Part shown: piece after piece, positions 1 through 11,278 of the stretch
Numbering within the stretch: position 1 is the first letter of the stretch
Layout: each line of letters starts with the position of its first letter
Assembly (NCBI RefSeq): GCF_002051585.1
Contig: NZ_MZGX01000004.1
Span: 1-64,000, forward strand
DNA length: 64,000 nt
Source of the DNA: Ruminiclostridium hungatei
GTDB lineage: Bacteria > Bacillota > Clostridia > Acetivibrionales > DSM-1351
Direction: 5' to 3'
Notes under the pieces: model-generated
What the model was told of the DNA's origin: nothing
Databases searched by the model: none
What the model saw: the letters and a program-made list of their open reading frames with translations, nothing else
Translations under genes and position numbers: made by a program

Positions 1-126
<126 letters not shown>

Positions 127-476
127 AAATTTATATGTTTCGCAGATAAATCTGCTACGCAATTAACTTGATAAGCTTGTTAGCTCATTAAAATTGCTGA
201 CTTTTGTTCCAGTTCTATCTGTCTTCATAGAAGACTTTTAAAACCGGGTTGTAAAGTTCGCAAGTGAATTTGATTCGTTAAGAACCAAATTCTTTTACTC
301 AATTTTTAGAATCCATTGGATTCTGGAATTTAAAAGAGTCCTTTACAATGTACACGAATGTACATACATTTGCATGTATTTGTCACTGTTTACTTTTCAA
401 AGTCCATCCCTCAAAAGCGTTGATGTCATTGCCTTTCAGGGTTTATTACTGTTTGCTAGCCGCAAGCAGCTTAGTC
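127..476 (-). other. pre-16S leader region
   Basis: Non-coding transcribed leader between the nearest rRNA promoter and the mature 16S end. It contains several short hairpins, for example AGAATCC-ATT-GGATTCT at 308-324 and GTCTTC-ATA-GAAGAC near 225-240, typical of spacer RNA removed by RNase III-type processing. No convincing gene is present; short open frames here lack ribosome sites. Confidence 0.7.
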
Positions 477-505
477 ATTGTATCACGCCATCCACTCAGT
501 GTCAA
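477..505 (-). promoter_or_regulatory. rRNA operon promoter P2
   Basis: Minus-strand sigma-A promoter with consensus -35 TTGACA (500-505), 17 bp spacer and -10 TACAAT (477-482). It is the promoter nearest the 16S gene, about 350 bp upstream of the mature end. Confidence 0.85.
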
Positions 506-588
506 CACTTTTTTCAAAACTTTTTCAGACTGTTTAGCAACCTGACAACTTTTGATATTATGTCGTCCTTATCAGCGACGGCTTATAT

Positions 589-618
589 ATACTAACATAA
601 TCTCGTTTTTATTGTCAA
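589..618 (-). promoter_or_regulatory. rRNA operon promoter P1
   Basis: Minus-strand promoter with -35 TTGACA (613-618), 18 bp spacer and -10 TAGTAT (589-594). It lies about 110 bp upstream of P2, giving the tandem promoter arrangement common for rrn operons. Confidence 0.75.
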
Positions 619-787
619 GGGTAAACAGGCAAGTAATTTGTGATTTTGGACCATTATATCAAAATACATCGTTATTATTCGTATGTTCTAATGAGTTCTG
701 CAGTTTTCTTGAGTTTTGCCGCATTTAAAACTCATATTAACATATATTTTGATAAATTAATTGCAGAGGATAAGTACCGGTGCTTAA

Positions 788-829
788 ACAAACAAAGACC
801 AGTGGAAAAATCCACTGGTCTTTGTTTGT
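788..829 (-). terminator. terminator of the rsb/sigma operon
   Basis: Perfect 19 bp inverted repeat (788-806 and 811-829) with an AAAA loop, starting four bases after the stop codon of the last gene of the operon. T-rich on both outer sides, so it may also isolate the rRNA promoters from upstream transcription. Confidence 0.9.
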
Positions 830-833
830 ACGT

Positions 834-1256
834 TTATCTCAAACTTTTAATTATAGACACCTTATTCCTGCACCTGCTAAACTTTACCTTGTCACAAAGC
901 TGCCCTACTATAATAAGTCCCCTGCCGTGCTCATTAAATGAATTGTTGTTGGCTTCAAGATATTCATCCAGCTTCTGCAGCTCAATTTTTTGACTCAGCC
1001 CGCAACCTTCATCCCTCACACTTACATATAAATGTGAATCTCCGACTATCTTAACGGTAACGTAGGTTGCCTTATTGTCATCGCAGTTGTTTCCATGACA
1101 AATGGCATTAACTATAAGCTCATTTAGTATAACCTTAATTTCAAAAAGAGTATCTTCACTTACCAGATGCTCAGTCCTTATGACACTCAGCAATGTTTTA
1201 ATCAAACACGAGAGGCCTTCAATATCATGCTTCACTGCATACGTTACGGCTTTCAC
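834..1256 (-). CDS. RsbW-like anti-sigma factor / serine-protein kinase (GHKL ATPase)
   Basis: 140-residue single-domain GHKL ATPase of the anti-sigma kinase type. Visible motifs are the N-box NELIVNAICHGN (about residues 46-57), the G1 box DEGCGL (about 82-87) and the G2 region GRGLIIVG near 111-118, so ATP binding looks intact. It is the last gene of a four-gene operon (rsbV-like, rsbW-like, sigma factor, this gene) and follows the sigma gene by 72 bp. Start is GTG with TAGGTAGGTG upstream. It probably binds a sigma factor or phosphorylates a STAS protein, but its partner cannot be told from sequence; a second kinase besides RsbW in the same operon is unusual. Confidence 0.8.
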   Translation of the reverse strand: MKAVTYAVKHDIEGLSCLIKTLLSVIRTEHLVSEDTLFEIKVILNELIVNAICHGNNCDDNKATYVTVKIVGDSHLYVSVRDEGCGLSQKIELQKLDEYLEANNNSFNEHGRGLIIVGQLCDKVKFSRCRNKVSIIKSLR

Positions 1257-1328
1257 AATTACACCTACCTAGTATAGAATACTAATATTAATACCCACTA
1301 TTTAAGTATATAAACATGGGCAGAAATA

Positions 1329-2075
1329 TTATAGTAAAATTCTGAACCTGTCCAGAATCTTCTTTTCCATTCGCGATATGTACATTTGTGACACACCAAA
1401 CTTTTCTGCAATTTGTTTCTGCGTCAGATTTTGAATATATCTAAGGGTTATAAACTCTCTCTCCACATCCCCCAGCAATCTTAAAGCCTTTTCAATAAAA
1501 TCCCTGTTCTCTATTTTCTCATAGGTCTTCTCATCATAACCCAACACATCATTCAAATCAGCTTCATTATCCTGATATATGCTTTGGTCCAGAGACTTGA
1601 CCGCATTTGAACTCCCTGCCTCAATTATTTCCAGAACTGTTTCAACGCTTATACCCATATATGCGGCAATCTCATCAGCACGGGGAACCCTTTTCAATTC
1701 CTGTGTCAATTCATCCCTGGCCTTATTAAGCCCCTGTCTGGCTTCATATAATCTTCTTGGTATTTTGATGGAAGCACTCTTATCCCTGAAGAACCTTTTA
1801 ATTTCACCCAATATCGTAGGTGTGGCAAAGCTTACAAACTTGACGCCCTTATCCGGGCTGAACCTGTCCACTGCCTTAATCAGAGCCATGCAAGCCACTT
1901 GATATATGTCATCGAAGTCCACACCTCTGTTTACAAACTTCTTAGCCAGGAACTCAGCCAGGTTTATGTATTTTGATACAATAGCGTTCCTGTATGCCAC
2001 ATCTTTACTTTCGATAAAATGAGAGAACAGTTCAGCCTCCTCCATTACTTCAATACTGCGGTTTACTTTTTCCAT
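1329..2075 (-). CDS. sigB: RNA polymerase sigma factor, SigB/SigF/SigG family
   Basis: 248-residue group 3 sigma-70 factor. Region 2 is visible at residues 30-100 (DDIYQVACMALIKAVDRF, then GVKFVSFATPTILGEIKRFFRD), region 3 at 105-150, and region 4 at 185-248 with the helix-turn-helix LTQKQIAEKFGVSQMYISRM. Length and the RDKSASIKIPRRL stretch match the SigB/F/G subfamily. It starts two bases after the rsbW stop, so expression is coupled to its anti-sigma factor. Function is probably a stress or developmental regulon controlled by partner switching; which of SigB, F or G it matches is inferred from the rsbVW neighbours, so the symbol is tentative. Confidence 0.85.
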   Translation of the reverse strand: MEKVNRSIEVMEEAELFSHFIESKDVAYRNAIVSKYINLAEFLAKKFVNRGVDFDDIYQVACMALIKAVDRFSPDKGVKFVSFATPTILGEIKRFFRDKSASIKIPRRLYEARQGLNKARDELTQELKRVPRADEIAAYMGISVETVLEIIEAGSSNAVKSLDQSIYQDNEADLNDVLGYDEKTYEKIENRDFIEKALRLLGDVEREFITLRYIQNLTQKQIAEKFGVSQMYISRMEKKILDRFRILL

Positions 2076-2077
2076 AG

Positions 2078-2467
2078 CTATTCTCCAATCTTCTTGGTCA
2101 TAACAATGGAATCATCATTATTGCAAAGCTCAACTGAATCCATGAGCGCCTTCATAATGTATAAACCGTATTCGTTTTCCAGGGAATCCTTAAAACAATC
2201 AAACGGAATATTTTCTCCGGTAAAGGTTATACGAAGTGTATTCCCCTGGATATCGAAGCATACTCGATACTGATCGGCACCATTTGTCACCTTTGATAAT
2301 ATAATGTTGCAAACTTCCGCCACGGCCACCTTGATGTCTTCAATCTCATCAATATTAAAACCTATTCTGTTGGCTACACTTGAAGCCGTTAATCTCGCAG
2401 TACTGACATACTCCCTTTTCATGGGTAAAATCAGCGCAACATTGTCATACGTTATATTTCCATCCAT
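2078..2467 (-). CDS. rsbW: anti-sigma factor RsbW-like (GHKL fold)
   Basis: 129 residues, ending in the SIVMTKKIGE strand characteristic of RsbW/SpoIIAB. The N-box survives as VAVAEVCNIIL (about residues 46-56) and the G2-like stretch GLYIMKALMDSVEL is clear near 102-115. The G1 box expected as DxGxG reads TGENIPFD, so the usual nucleotide-binding aspartate is not evident. It lies between rsbV-like and sigma genes, the classical arrangement for an anti-sigma factor holding the downstream sigma factor. Ribosome site AAGGAG precedes the ATG. Kinase activity towards RsbV is plausible but uncertain because of the changed G1 box. Confidence 0.8.
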   Translation of the reverse strand: MDGNITYDNVALILPMKREYVSTARLTASSVANRIGFNIDEIEDIKVAVAEVCNIILSKVTNGADQYRVCFDIQGNTLRITFTGENIPFDCFKDSLENEYGLYIMKALMDSVELCNNDDSIVMTKKIGE

Positions 2468-2497
2468 ATATAGTCTCCTTTTTTATTATCAAAAATA

Positions 2498-2518
2498 GGT
2501 ACACAATTTATGTGTACC
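2498..2518 (-). terminator. weak hairpin between rsbV and rsbW
   Basis: 8 bp stem GGTACACA/TGTGTACC with a 5-base loop, followed on the minus strand by TATTTTTG. It lies in the 78 bp gap between the anti-anti-sigma and anti-sigma genes and could act as a partial terminator that sets their ratio, or as an mRNA end stabiliser. Confidence 0.45.
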
Positions 2519-2545
2519 CATGATTTTAAGATTGCAAACTATAAA

Positions 2546-2863
2546 TTAATCAATCTTAAATAATTTATCCAATCCTGTTATAATAAAAAGCTTCTTTATG
2601 TTGTCCTTCAAATTGCAAATATATATATTATTGTTCTCTTTCCTTATTTCCTTTAATGCTCCCACAAGAATGCCAAGACCGGTACTGTCTATATAGGAAA
2701 GCTCCTTACAATCTATATAAATATCACCCTTGGATGTGTTGATAACTTCATTCAGCTCATTCTTAAAGGTCTGACTGGTATATATGTCTATCTCTCCGGA
2801 CAAGATTATACTGGTCCTGTCACCGTCCAGTTCTTTAGTTATCCTGAATTCACTACTTTCCAT
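2546..2863 (-). CDS. rsbV: anti-anti-sigma factor, STAS domain (RsbV-like)
   Basis: 105-residue STAS protein. The phosphorylation-site motif ELSYIDSTGLGILVGAL is intact, with the conserved serine before TGLG. In this family, the unphosphorylated form binds RsbW and frees the sigma factor. The start was placed at the ATG at 2863 because GGGGGGT sits 6 bases ahead of it; the frame could be extended upstream to a TTG at 2881 but that would read through the ribosome site. First gene of the rsbV-rsbW-sigma operon. Confidence 0.88.
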   Translation of the reverse strand: MESSEFRITKELDGDRTSIILSGEIDIYTSQTFKNELNEVINTSKGDIYIDCKELSYIDSTGLGILVGALKEIRKENNNIYICNLKDNIKKLFIITGLDKLFKID

Positions 2864-2939
2864 GTTAATACCCCCCATCAATATTTTTCAGGCTCTAGAG
2901 TTTACAACTACAGCCGTAAAACCTGCACTGCATATATTA

Positions 2940-3854
2940 TTATTTGGTAAACAGCTTGACAAATTTCATGGCCAGCTCAAAATTCTTAGGTTCAACACGA
3001 AGAACAAGTATTTTTTCAGGTCCTATTATATTAAGGTCCTTAAAGAATTCACTGTTGGTTACGTCAATACCATAAAGCTTTGGCTCCGTATCGGCATATT
3101 TCTTAACCTCTCTGGGTTTATCGCCTGAAATTGTAGGCTCTTCCCATTCTTCAACAGCCCTCAGCTTTAAATAATCACTTTTAGAAACGTCAATGTCATT
3201 ATCTTTTGCAATATCGTCCAGAGCCATAAAAGCACCGTTTATAGCATAGTTCTCAAAAGCATATTTGTTTACCAGGTAAACATCTATATCCGAGGCGGCA
3301 ATCATTACCAAGGCCTTCTGCCAATAGGAATAGGACTGGGCATCCTCAAGGCTGGTTGACAATACGGCAGAATCTACAGCCACCACTTTGAGCTCAGGAA
3401 GATTTTCAACTATCTTCTGTTTGAAGCCCTCCTGCACGTCATAATTCACCTCTCCCAGCAAACCTATGGTGGTATCCGGCTCAACCCTTGTCACTATGGA
3501 ATGGATAAAAATTGCAGCAATTATTACGGCGATGATTCCAATAATGATGTGAACTTTATAATAGTGAAAAAAATTATCCGCCTTTTTCCTATCTATACCG
3601 ATCTTTTCAAAGGCCTTATCAGTATAAGTTTCCTTTTTCTCAACAACAGGTTCCTCAACCTCATACCCCATAATAATCCTATAGGCATCCGTTGACTTCT
3701 GGAATTCCGTCTCAGCTTCCTGATCCAGATTACCTTCCATCTTTAATATTTTGTATTTTTTTAAAATTACATCATATTTTTTTTCTATCTCTTCTTTAGA
3801 TGAGGCTTTTGTAACTCCAAGAATTTTTCTTGCATCCTGCAATGTGTACTTCAA
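2940..3854 (-). CDS. J-domain-like membrane protein, function unknown
   Basis: About 304 residues. The N-terminal 65 residues resemble a J domain (YTLQDARKILGVTKASSKEEI, then helices through a YRIIMGY segment) but the HPD tripeptide is not visible, so DnaK stimulation is doubtful. One transmembrane segment follows at about 100-120 (VHIIIGIIAVIIAAIFIHSI), then a ~185-residue outside domain with no recognised fold. A TTG start at 3854 is preferred over TTG 3860 because GGAGG is then 8 bases upstream. It follows lysS by 38 bp on the same strand, possibly co-transcribed. Topology suggests a cytoplasmic J-like head and an extracytoplasmic domain; role not known. Confidence 0.6.
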   Translation of the reverse strand: MKYTLQDARKILGVTKASSKEEIEKKYDVILKKYKILKMEGNLDQEAETEFQKSTDAYRIIMGYEVEEPVVEKKETYTDKAFEKIGIDRKKADNFFHYYKVHIIIGIIAVIIAAIFIHSIVTRVEPDTTIGLLGEVNYDVQEGFKQKIVENLPELKVVAVDSAVLSTSLEDAQSYSYWQKALVMIAASDIDVYLVNKYAFENYAINGAFMALDDIAKDNDIDVSKSDYLKLRAVEEWEEPTISGDKPREVKKYADTEPKLYGIDVTNSEFFKDLNIIGPEKILVLRVEPKNFELAMKFVKLFTK

Positions 3855-3892
3855 AACCAACCCCTCCTAGCTCGCCGTCGGACAACTGAAGC

Positions 3893-5395
3893 CTAATCTC
3901 TCGGCTTCATGGTAGGGAATAGCAATATATCCCTTATAGATGCCGAGTCTGTCAATAATATTATAAGCCGGTCAACGCCTATGCCCAATCCGCCGGTTGG
4001 TGGCAAACCATACTCCAGTGCGGTAATATAATCCTCATCCATCATGTTTGCTTCTTCATCGCCGGATTCTCTCTTCTTAACCTGACCTAGAAATCTTTCT
4101 TTCTGATCGATTGGGTCATTCAACTCGGAATAGGCGTTTGCCATTTCCCTACCGGTAATAAACAATTCAAAACGCTCAGTCAGCTCAGGACAATCCGGCT
4201 TTCTCTTGGTAAGCGGTGAAACTTCAACCGGATAATCATATATGAATGTAGGCTGAATCAAATTACTTTCTGCAAACTCTTCAAACATCAGATTCAAAAT
4301 CTCTCCGCGGGTCATACCTGCCTTGACGTGGACCTTTTTTGCCTCGGCTGCGGCTTTGGCTTCATCATCGGTCTTTATATCATTAAAGTCCACACCTGCG
4401 TACTTCCTTACAGCTTCTATCATGGACATCCGGTTCCAGGAGGGTGTAAGATCAACTTCCTGACCCTGATATACTATTTTGGTGGTTCCCAAAGCTTCCA
4501 TTGCCACCGTTGAAATAAGGTTTTCGGTAAGGTCCATCATTCCCTTATAATCAGTATATGCTTCATAAACCTCCATCAGAGTAAATTCCGGATTATGCTT
4601 TACAGACATTCCTTCATTTCTGAACATCCTGCCCATCTCATATACCTTTTCCATGCCGCCCACAATAAGTCTCTTCAAGTATAGCTCGGGAGCTATTCTT
4701 AAATACATATCTATATCCAGTGTATTGTGATGAGTTACAAAGGGCCTTGCAGTGGCTCCGCCGGGAATTGTATTCAATAGTGGCGTATCAACCTCCAGGA
4801 AGCCTCTGTCATCAAGGAATTTTCTGATGGATTTAATGATTTTACTCCTCAGGATGAAGGTATTCTTCACCTCCGGATTTACAATAAGGTCTACGTATCT
4901 CTGTCTGTATCTCAAATCGGTGTCTTTGAGCCCATGCCATTTCTCAGGCAGTGGAAGAAGTGACTTTGACAGGAGAGTAATCTCTTTTACCTTTATTGAT
5001 ATCTGGCCCATATGCGTTTTAAATATTTCACCCTTAACACCAACAATATCACCTATATCATATTTCTTAAAAAGTTCATAGCTTTCCTCTCCAACTTCAT
5101 CCTTTCTCACATAAAGCTGAATTCTGCCATCCCTGTCCTGCAGGTCACAGAACCCCGCCTTTCCCATGCCCCTCTTAGACATGACCCTTCCGGCTATTGA
5201 TGTGTTCTGCCCTTCAAGTGCTTCAAAATTATCCAATATATTCTTTGTGGAATTCTGTACATCATACTTGACTATCTTGAAAGGATCATTATTATTGTCC
5301 TGCAGATCCTTTAACTTTGAACGGCGTATCCTGAGCAGTTCACTTAAATCCTGTTCTTCGTTTTGCTGATTGGCTTGCATATTTTCTTCCGACAT
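3893..5395 (-). CDS. lysS: lysyl-tRNA synthetase, class II
   Basis: 500 residues, the normal length for bacterial class II LysRS. The N-terminal OB-fold anticodon-binding domain spans about 55-170 ([20 protein letters not shown]). The catalytic domain carries motif 2 ([20 protein letters not shown]) and motif 3 ([13 protein letters not shown] near the C terminus). It charges tRNA-Lys with lysine in the cytoplasm. The ATG at 5395 follows GGAGGATATA; an upstream in-frame TTG would read the ribosome site. It lies downstream of greA, separated by a terminator. Confidence 0.97.
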   Translation of the reverse strand: MSEENMQANQQNEEQDLSELLRIRRSKLKDLQDNNNDPFKIVKYDVQNSTKNILDNFEALEGQNTSIAGRVMSKRGMGKAGFCDLQDRDGRIQLYVRKDEVGEESYELFKKYDIGDIVGVKGEIFKTHMGQISIKVKEITLLSKSLLPLPEKWHGLKDTDLRYRQRYVDLIVNPEVKNTFILRSKIIKSIRKFLDDRGFLEVDTPLLNTIPGGATARPFVTHHNTLDIDMYLRIAPELYLKRLIVGGMEKVYEMGRMFRNEGMSVKHNPEFTLMEVYEAYTDYKGMMDLTENLISTVAMEALGTTKIVYQGQEVDLTPSWNRMSMIEAVRKYAGVDFNDIKTDDEAKAAAEAKKVHVKAGMTRGEILNLMFEEFAESNLIQPTFIYDYPVEVSPLTKRKPDCPELTERFELFITGREMANAYSELNDPIDQKERFLGQVKKRESGDEEANMMDEDYITALEYGLPPTGGLGIGVDRLIILLTDSASIRDILLFPTMKPRD

Positions 5396-5445
5396 TATAT
5401 CCTCCAAAGCAATCTATTTAATTAAATATGATTTGTTTATAAAAA

Positions 5446-5472
5446 ACAGTTTACACTTTTGATGTAAACTGT
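5446..5472 (-). terminator. terminator of greA
   Basis: 9 bp stem ACAGTTTAC/GTAAACTGT with a 9-base loop, followed by TTTTTT on the minus strand, between greA and lysS. Confidence 0.85.
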
Positions 5473-5548
5473 CAGTATAATTATATATTAGTTTATGTTT
5501 TTGTGGCAACATCTAAATGTAAACATTATATTAACTACTTTATAGCAA

Positions 5549-6025
5549 CTACTTTGATATTTCAAGAACCTTAAACTTTATAGCCCCGTCAGGAACCTGA
5601 ACTTCAACAACTTCTCCCACCTTGTGTCCCATAAGTGCAGCACCCACAGGCGATTCGTTTGATATCTTGGACTTGAGAGGATTTGCTTCGGTTGATCCCA
5701 CGATCAAATACACCACTTCCTCTTCAAACTCAACGTCAAACAGCTTAACTTTTGAGCCCAGACTGACAACATCAGTTTTAACGTCATCCTCATCAATCAG
5801 GCGGGCATGCTTAAGCATTGATTCAAGCTGGACTATTCTGCCCTCTACCTGTGCCTGCTCATTCTTCGCCTCGTCATACTCAGAATTTTCCGATATATCT
5901 CCAAATGAAAGTGCCTGCTTGATTCTCTCAGCAACTTCTTTTCTTTTTGTTCCTCTAAGAAATTCCAACTCTTCTTCTAATTTTTTTAAGCCTTCGTAGG
6001 TTAATACGACTTCTTTTGCTGACAT
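5549..6025 (-). CDS. greA: transcription elongation factor GreA
   Basis: 158 residues, the usual GreA size. The N-terminal coiled coil (residues 1-75) contains the acidic tip [14 protein letters not shown], which enters the RNA polymerase secondary channel and promotes cleavage of backtracked transcripts. The C-terminal FKBP-like domain ends with [30 protein letters not shown] precedes the ATG by about 7 bases. Often next to lysS in Firmicutes, as here. Confidence 0.97.
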   Translation of the reverse strand: MSAKEVVLTYEGLKKLEEELEFLRGTKRKEVAERIKQALSFGDISENSEYDEAKNEQAQVEGRIVQLESMLKHARLIDEDDVKTDVVSLGSKVKLFDVEFEEEVVYLIVGSTEANPLKSKISNESPVGAALMGHKVGEVVEVQVPDGAIKFKVLEISK

Positions 6026-6066
6026 TTGAAGCCCTCTCCTTTACCGTTAATTTTTTCTGCTAACCC

Positions 6067-6249
6067 TAGTACAACATTCGGTAAATCCTGGCACATAATT
6101 GGGGTATATTTTGGGAACTACATCGTTATCGAAAAGAACAACATTGTTGTTCTTGATTGGAATAAAGCAATTATTCCGCACTCCCCCGCCTTGTATTTCC
6201 AAAAAATCTCCTCCAAATTTATGCACCCTATTTATCCAATGTTGTACTT
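6067..6249 (+). mobile_element. MITE-like element, copy A (183 bp)
   Basis: The same 183 bp sequence occurs inverted at 54266-54448 with only scattered differences. Ends are terminal inverted repeats: TAGTACAACATTCGGTAAAT on the left, and the complement of a diverged version on the right (GTTGTACTT). Inside are two palindromes, one centred near 6148 (AAGAACAACA/TGTTGTTCTT) and one of the form GGAATAA/TTATTCC. No transposase is encoded and the frames are broken by one-base indels between copies, so it is a non-autonomous element. It lies between greA and guaB and disrupts no gene. Confidence 0.8.
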
Positions 6250-6638
6250 GTAGTCTTTAACATCTTAATTCATGCATCGCCGACGGTCAAATTCCCTTCG
6301 GGGACAATATACGTTTTTTTGCTGTTACAGACTACCAGCACAATTAAAAAGCATCCTGTTATCTTATCTCCATAATTATGCTGTTATATCCATCATATTT
6401 CACAAATATAGAAAAAATTCAAAGCCTTAGGTCAGCTATATCGCTAACTTATTATAAATTACATATAAAATAATGTCAAGAAGCCTTCCACCAATATTTT
6501 ACATATAATTAAATCATTTGCAATTCATCCAAAAGCATACATTTTCTGCTCTTCGATTTACCGTGCGGGTTTCAGCCGACGTATATATTAGAATATGCAG
6601 CATATGCTTTTTTAGACCTGACTTTAACAATTCCCATA
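6250..6638. other. intergenic, no gene seen
   Basis: About 390 bp between the MITE copy and the end of guaB. AT-rich, with stops in all frames and no ribosome site near a usable start. Probably holds the greA promoter region (right-to-left transcription begins beyond 6025) and the guaB 3' UTR. No clear terminator stem with a T-run was found. Confidence 0.5.
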
Positions 6639-8144
6639 TCACGATGAGGACAGCTCCTTGTCTTTAAGTATGACATCATGAGCTCCGCCTTCCTTGATAC
6701 TTGTAGCAGATACAAGCGTCAATCTGGCCTTTTGCTGTAATTCATATACCGACAGTGCACCGCAGTTGCACATTGTTGACTTTATCTTGTGTATGGTGGT
6801 ATCCAGATTGTCCTTAAGCTTTCCAGCATATGGCACGTAAGAATCCACACCTTCCTCGAAGCCCAGCTTGGAATCTCCTCCCATATCATATCTTTGCCAG
6901 TTTCTTGCCCTGTTTGAGCCTTCTCCCCAATATTCCTTTACAAAGTTTCCGCCAACCTTTATCTTCCTGGTAGGACTTTCATCAAACCTTGCAAAGTATC
7001 TGCCCAGCATGACGAAATCTGCGCCCATGGCAAGAGCAAGTACGATGTGATAATCGTGAACTATTCCTCCATCCGAGCATATGGGGATGTATATGCCGGT
7101 TTCTTTAAGGTACTCGTCTCTGGCAGCAGAAACTTCAATAACTGATGAGGCCTGTCCTCTTCCAATACCCTTCTGCTCTCTTGTGATACAAATGGAGCCT
7201 CCTCCGATACCTACCTTTATAAAATCAGCGCCTGCCGCTACAAGATACCTGAAGCCTTCCCGGTCCACAACATTACCGGCCCCAACCTTTACCTCACCTT
7301 GGAAATTCTCCTTGATCCACTTGATGGTATCTGACTGCCACTCACTGTATCCGTCGGAAGAATCTATGCAGACCAGGTCTACTCCTGCATCCACCAAAGC
7401 AGTTACACGCTCCTTATAGTCCCGGGTATTGATACCTGCTCCCACAATCAAGCGCTTGCTGCCATCCAGTAATTCATTGGGGTTTTCCTTGTGGCTGTCG
7501 TAGTCCTTTCTGAAAACCAGGTACACCAGTTTCTGCTGGTCATCAATAATAGGCAGGCAGTTCAGTTTGTGCTCCCATATCATGTCATTTGCTTCTTTGA
7601 GGGTTATGCCCTCCTGTCCGTATATCAACTGTGAAAACGGTGTCATGAACTCGTTGATTTTTTGGTCAAGTGAAGCCCTGCTAAGCCTGTAATCCCTGCT
7701 TGTAACTATACCCACAAGCCTGCCTGTGGGCGTTCCATCCTCTGTGACGGCTATGGTGGAGTGACCTGTTCTTTCCTTGATATCAACCACATCTCTGAGG
7801 GTATTGTCAGGTCTCAAGTTACTGTCACTGACAACGAAACCGGCCTTGTACTTTTTTACTTTCCTTACCATTTCCGCCTGATTTTCTATACTTTGTGATC
7901 CATAAACAAATGATACTCCACCGCACTTTGCCAGGGCTATGGCCATGTTGTTATCCGACACCGACTGCATTATAGCCGATGCCACAGGTATGTTGAGCTG
8001 CAGTGACGGCTTTTCTCCAACCCTGTACTTAACCAAAGGCGTTTTTAATTCTACGTTCCCAGGCATGCATTCCTTGGTGCTAAGATTGGGAACCAGAAGA
8101 TATTCACTGAATGTTCTTGACGGTTCGTTATAAAAATAAGCCAT
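6639..8144 (-). CDS. guaB: inosine-5'-monophosphate dehydrogenase
   Basis: 501 residues. The TIM-barrel IMPDH catalytic loop is intact: [18 protein letters not shown] near residue 313-330 includes the active-site cysteine. Two CBS motifs are inserted at about 95-215 ([12 protein letters not shown]). Downstream are the IMP phosphate-binding DGGI and the flap tyrosine region [24 protein letters not shown]. It oxidises IMP to XMP with NAD, the committed step to GMP. Single-gene unit by context, flanked by a terminator from the gene upstream. No purine riboswitch was recognised in the 8145-8240 leader. Confidence 0.95.
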   Translation of the reverse strand: MAYFYNEPSRTFSEYLLVPNLSTKECMPGNVELKTPLVKYRVGEKPSLQLNIPVASAIMQSVSDNNMAIALAKCGGVSFVYGSQSIENQAEMVRKVKKYKAGFVVSDSNLRPDNTLRDVVDIKERTGHSTIAVTEDGTPTGRLVGIVTSRDYRLSRASLDQKINEFMTPFSQLIYGQEGITLKEANDMIWEHKLNCLPIIDDQQKLVYLVFRKDYDSHKENPNELLDGSKRLIVGAGINTRDYKERVTALVDAGVDLVCIDSSDGYSEWQSDTIKWIKENFQGEVKVGAGNVVDREGFRYLVAAGADFIKVGIGGGSICITREQKGIGRGQASSVIEVSAARDEYLKETGIYIPICSDGGIVHDYHIVLALAMGADFVMLGRYFARFDESPTRKIKVGGNFVKEYWGEGSNRARNWQRYDMGGDSKLGFEEGVDSYVPYAGKLKDNLDTTIHKIKSTMCNCGALSVYELQQKARLTLVSATSIKEGGAHDVILKDKELSSS

Positions 8145-8243
8145 TTTTCCAAAATCCTCCTTGATCGGAAATATAAAATTTGTATTATAAAATTATATAA
8201 ATACCTGATGCGTTTGCATCAAGCATCATTTATTATTATTTAA

Positions 8244-8277
8244 AAGGCAAATGGCTGTAGTGTCCGCCATCTGCCTT
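8244..8277 (-). terminator. terminator of the 8295-8798 gene
   Basis: 12 bp stem with one mismatch (AAGGCAGATGGC/GCCATTTGCCTT on the minus strand) followed by TTTAAATAATAAT, 17 bp after the stop codon. Confidence 0.8.
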
Positions 8278-8294
8278 ATTATTATCAAATAATA

Positions 8295-8798
8295 TCATTC
8301 GAATACTTTTCTTGGAATGTACTTTTTAAAGGACTCAACCATCTTGGGATGTGGTTCGAATAACACCAGCGTCCTGTTTCCTTCTTTTGTTGCGGTTATA
8401 AAATATATATCCGGAGAGTCTATGGAAGTAAAAGCATTTATGCGCTTCTTAATGCTCTGCACATTACTGTCAAACTGTCCGCTGGTCAGCTTTGCAACCA
8501 TGTCGAAATCCTTGCAGCTCCCTGAAAATATTCTCTTGCGCTTCCTCTGTGCTATGATCATATCTATGTCCAGGTCGCCGTTGGTCACAATATACTCGTA
8601 TTCGACGCTTCTGTTCCTGACAAACATATAGGCCAGATAACCTATGCCAACAATAAGGAACGGCAAAAAGGCAGATAAAAATGACAAGGAAAATAAAAAC
8701 AATATTATTATCAATGCCGACAATATGATACTTATGCTTACCATGATGTCCACTATAGTTTTCCTGCGCTTAACGATCTTCTCCAAAAATATATCCAC
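8295..8798 (-). CDS. conserved small membrane protein, function unknown
   Basis: 167 residues. Two adjacent hydrophobic segments (about 18-38 and 40-60: ISIILSALIIILFLFSL, then FLPFLIVGIGYLAYMFV) are followed by a soluble ~105-residue cytoplasmic domain containing YEYIVTNGDLDIDMIIAQRKRK and ending LFEPHPKMVESFKKYIPRKVFE. The pattern is known to me from clostridial hypothetical proteins (possibly a DUF6106-type family; not certain). Monocistronic by context, with a terminator after it. The gene lies between groEL and guaB; nothing ties it to either. Confidence 0.65.
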   Translation of the reverse strand: MDIFLEKIVKRRKTIVDIMVSISIILSALIIILFLFSLSFLSAFLPFLIVGIGYLAYMFVRNRSVEYEYIVTNGDLDIDMIIAQRKRKRIFSGSCKDFDMVAKLTSGQFDSNVQSIKKRINAFTSIDSPDIYFITATKEGNRTLVLFEPHPKMVESFKKYIPRKVFE

Positions 8799-9032
8799 GT
8801 AGACCCCTCCTGCGAAGTTTATCCTACATACAACTATACTTAGAATTTTAGTATTTTCTTATTATATAACATTATGTAATATTATTTCTAAGCTTTTTAT
8901 ACATAATAATAAATTAATGAAATAATATCAAGTATTATTTTAAGGTTTTGCATTATTTTTTATGATTTTCAAAATCATTTATAAAAATATCCATGCTTAT
9001 ATATAAATTCATGACAGTCCGGTAAAACAAAA

Positions 9033-9073
9033 GAGGATGGCTTTATGAAACGAACAGTTCCTCTGCCACCCTC
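9033..9073 (-). terminator. terminator of groESL
   Basis: 9 bp stem GAGGGTGGC/GCCATCCTC (one G-U pair) followed by TTTTGTTTT on the minus strand, about 18 bp after the groEL stop. Confidence 0.85.
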
Positions 9074-9090
9074 AACATTTCAATTGTCTA

Positions 9091-10725
<1,635 letters not shown>

Positions 10726-10794
10726 CTATAGCCTCCTTATGATTAAAAACTGAACTTTGTAAAAACCGCAAATCAAGCTTTTATTCCCCGCATA

Positions 10795-11138
<344 letters not shown>

Positions 11139-11146
11139 TTACATTT

Positions 11147-11178
11147 ATTATATTATATATTGGTTAAAATATAATCAA
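11147..11178 (-). promoter_or_regulatory. groESL promoter
   Basis: Minus-strand -35 TTGATT (11173-11178) and an AT-rich -10 region (TAATAT at 11150-11155 gives a 17 bp spacer; overlapping TATAAT alternatives). The start point would fall at the edge of the CIRCE element. Confidence 0.7.
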
Positions 11179-11278
11179 ACATCTTATTTGAATAAATTCA
11201 GCTATTTTTTGGCATATAAGCCATTCTTGTTGTTGTTATCTATAATTTTCTTCCAATTACTTTAATTTTCTCAAATTA

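Noticed and set aside
6026-6253. Possible 75-residue protein with a matching segment near 54174-54401 (NKAIIPHS...ALYFQKISS)
   Set aside because: The shared peptide is only the two MITE copies in translation; one-base indels break the frame between copies.
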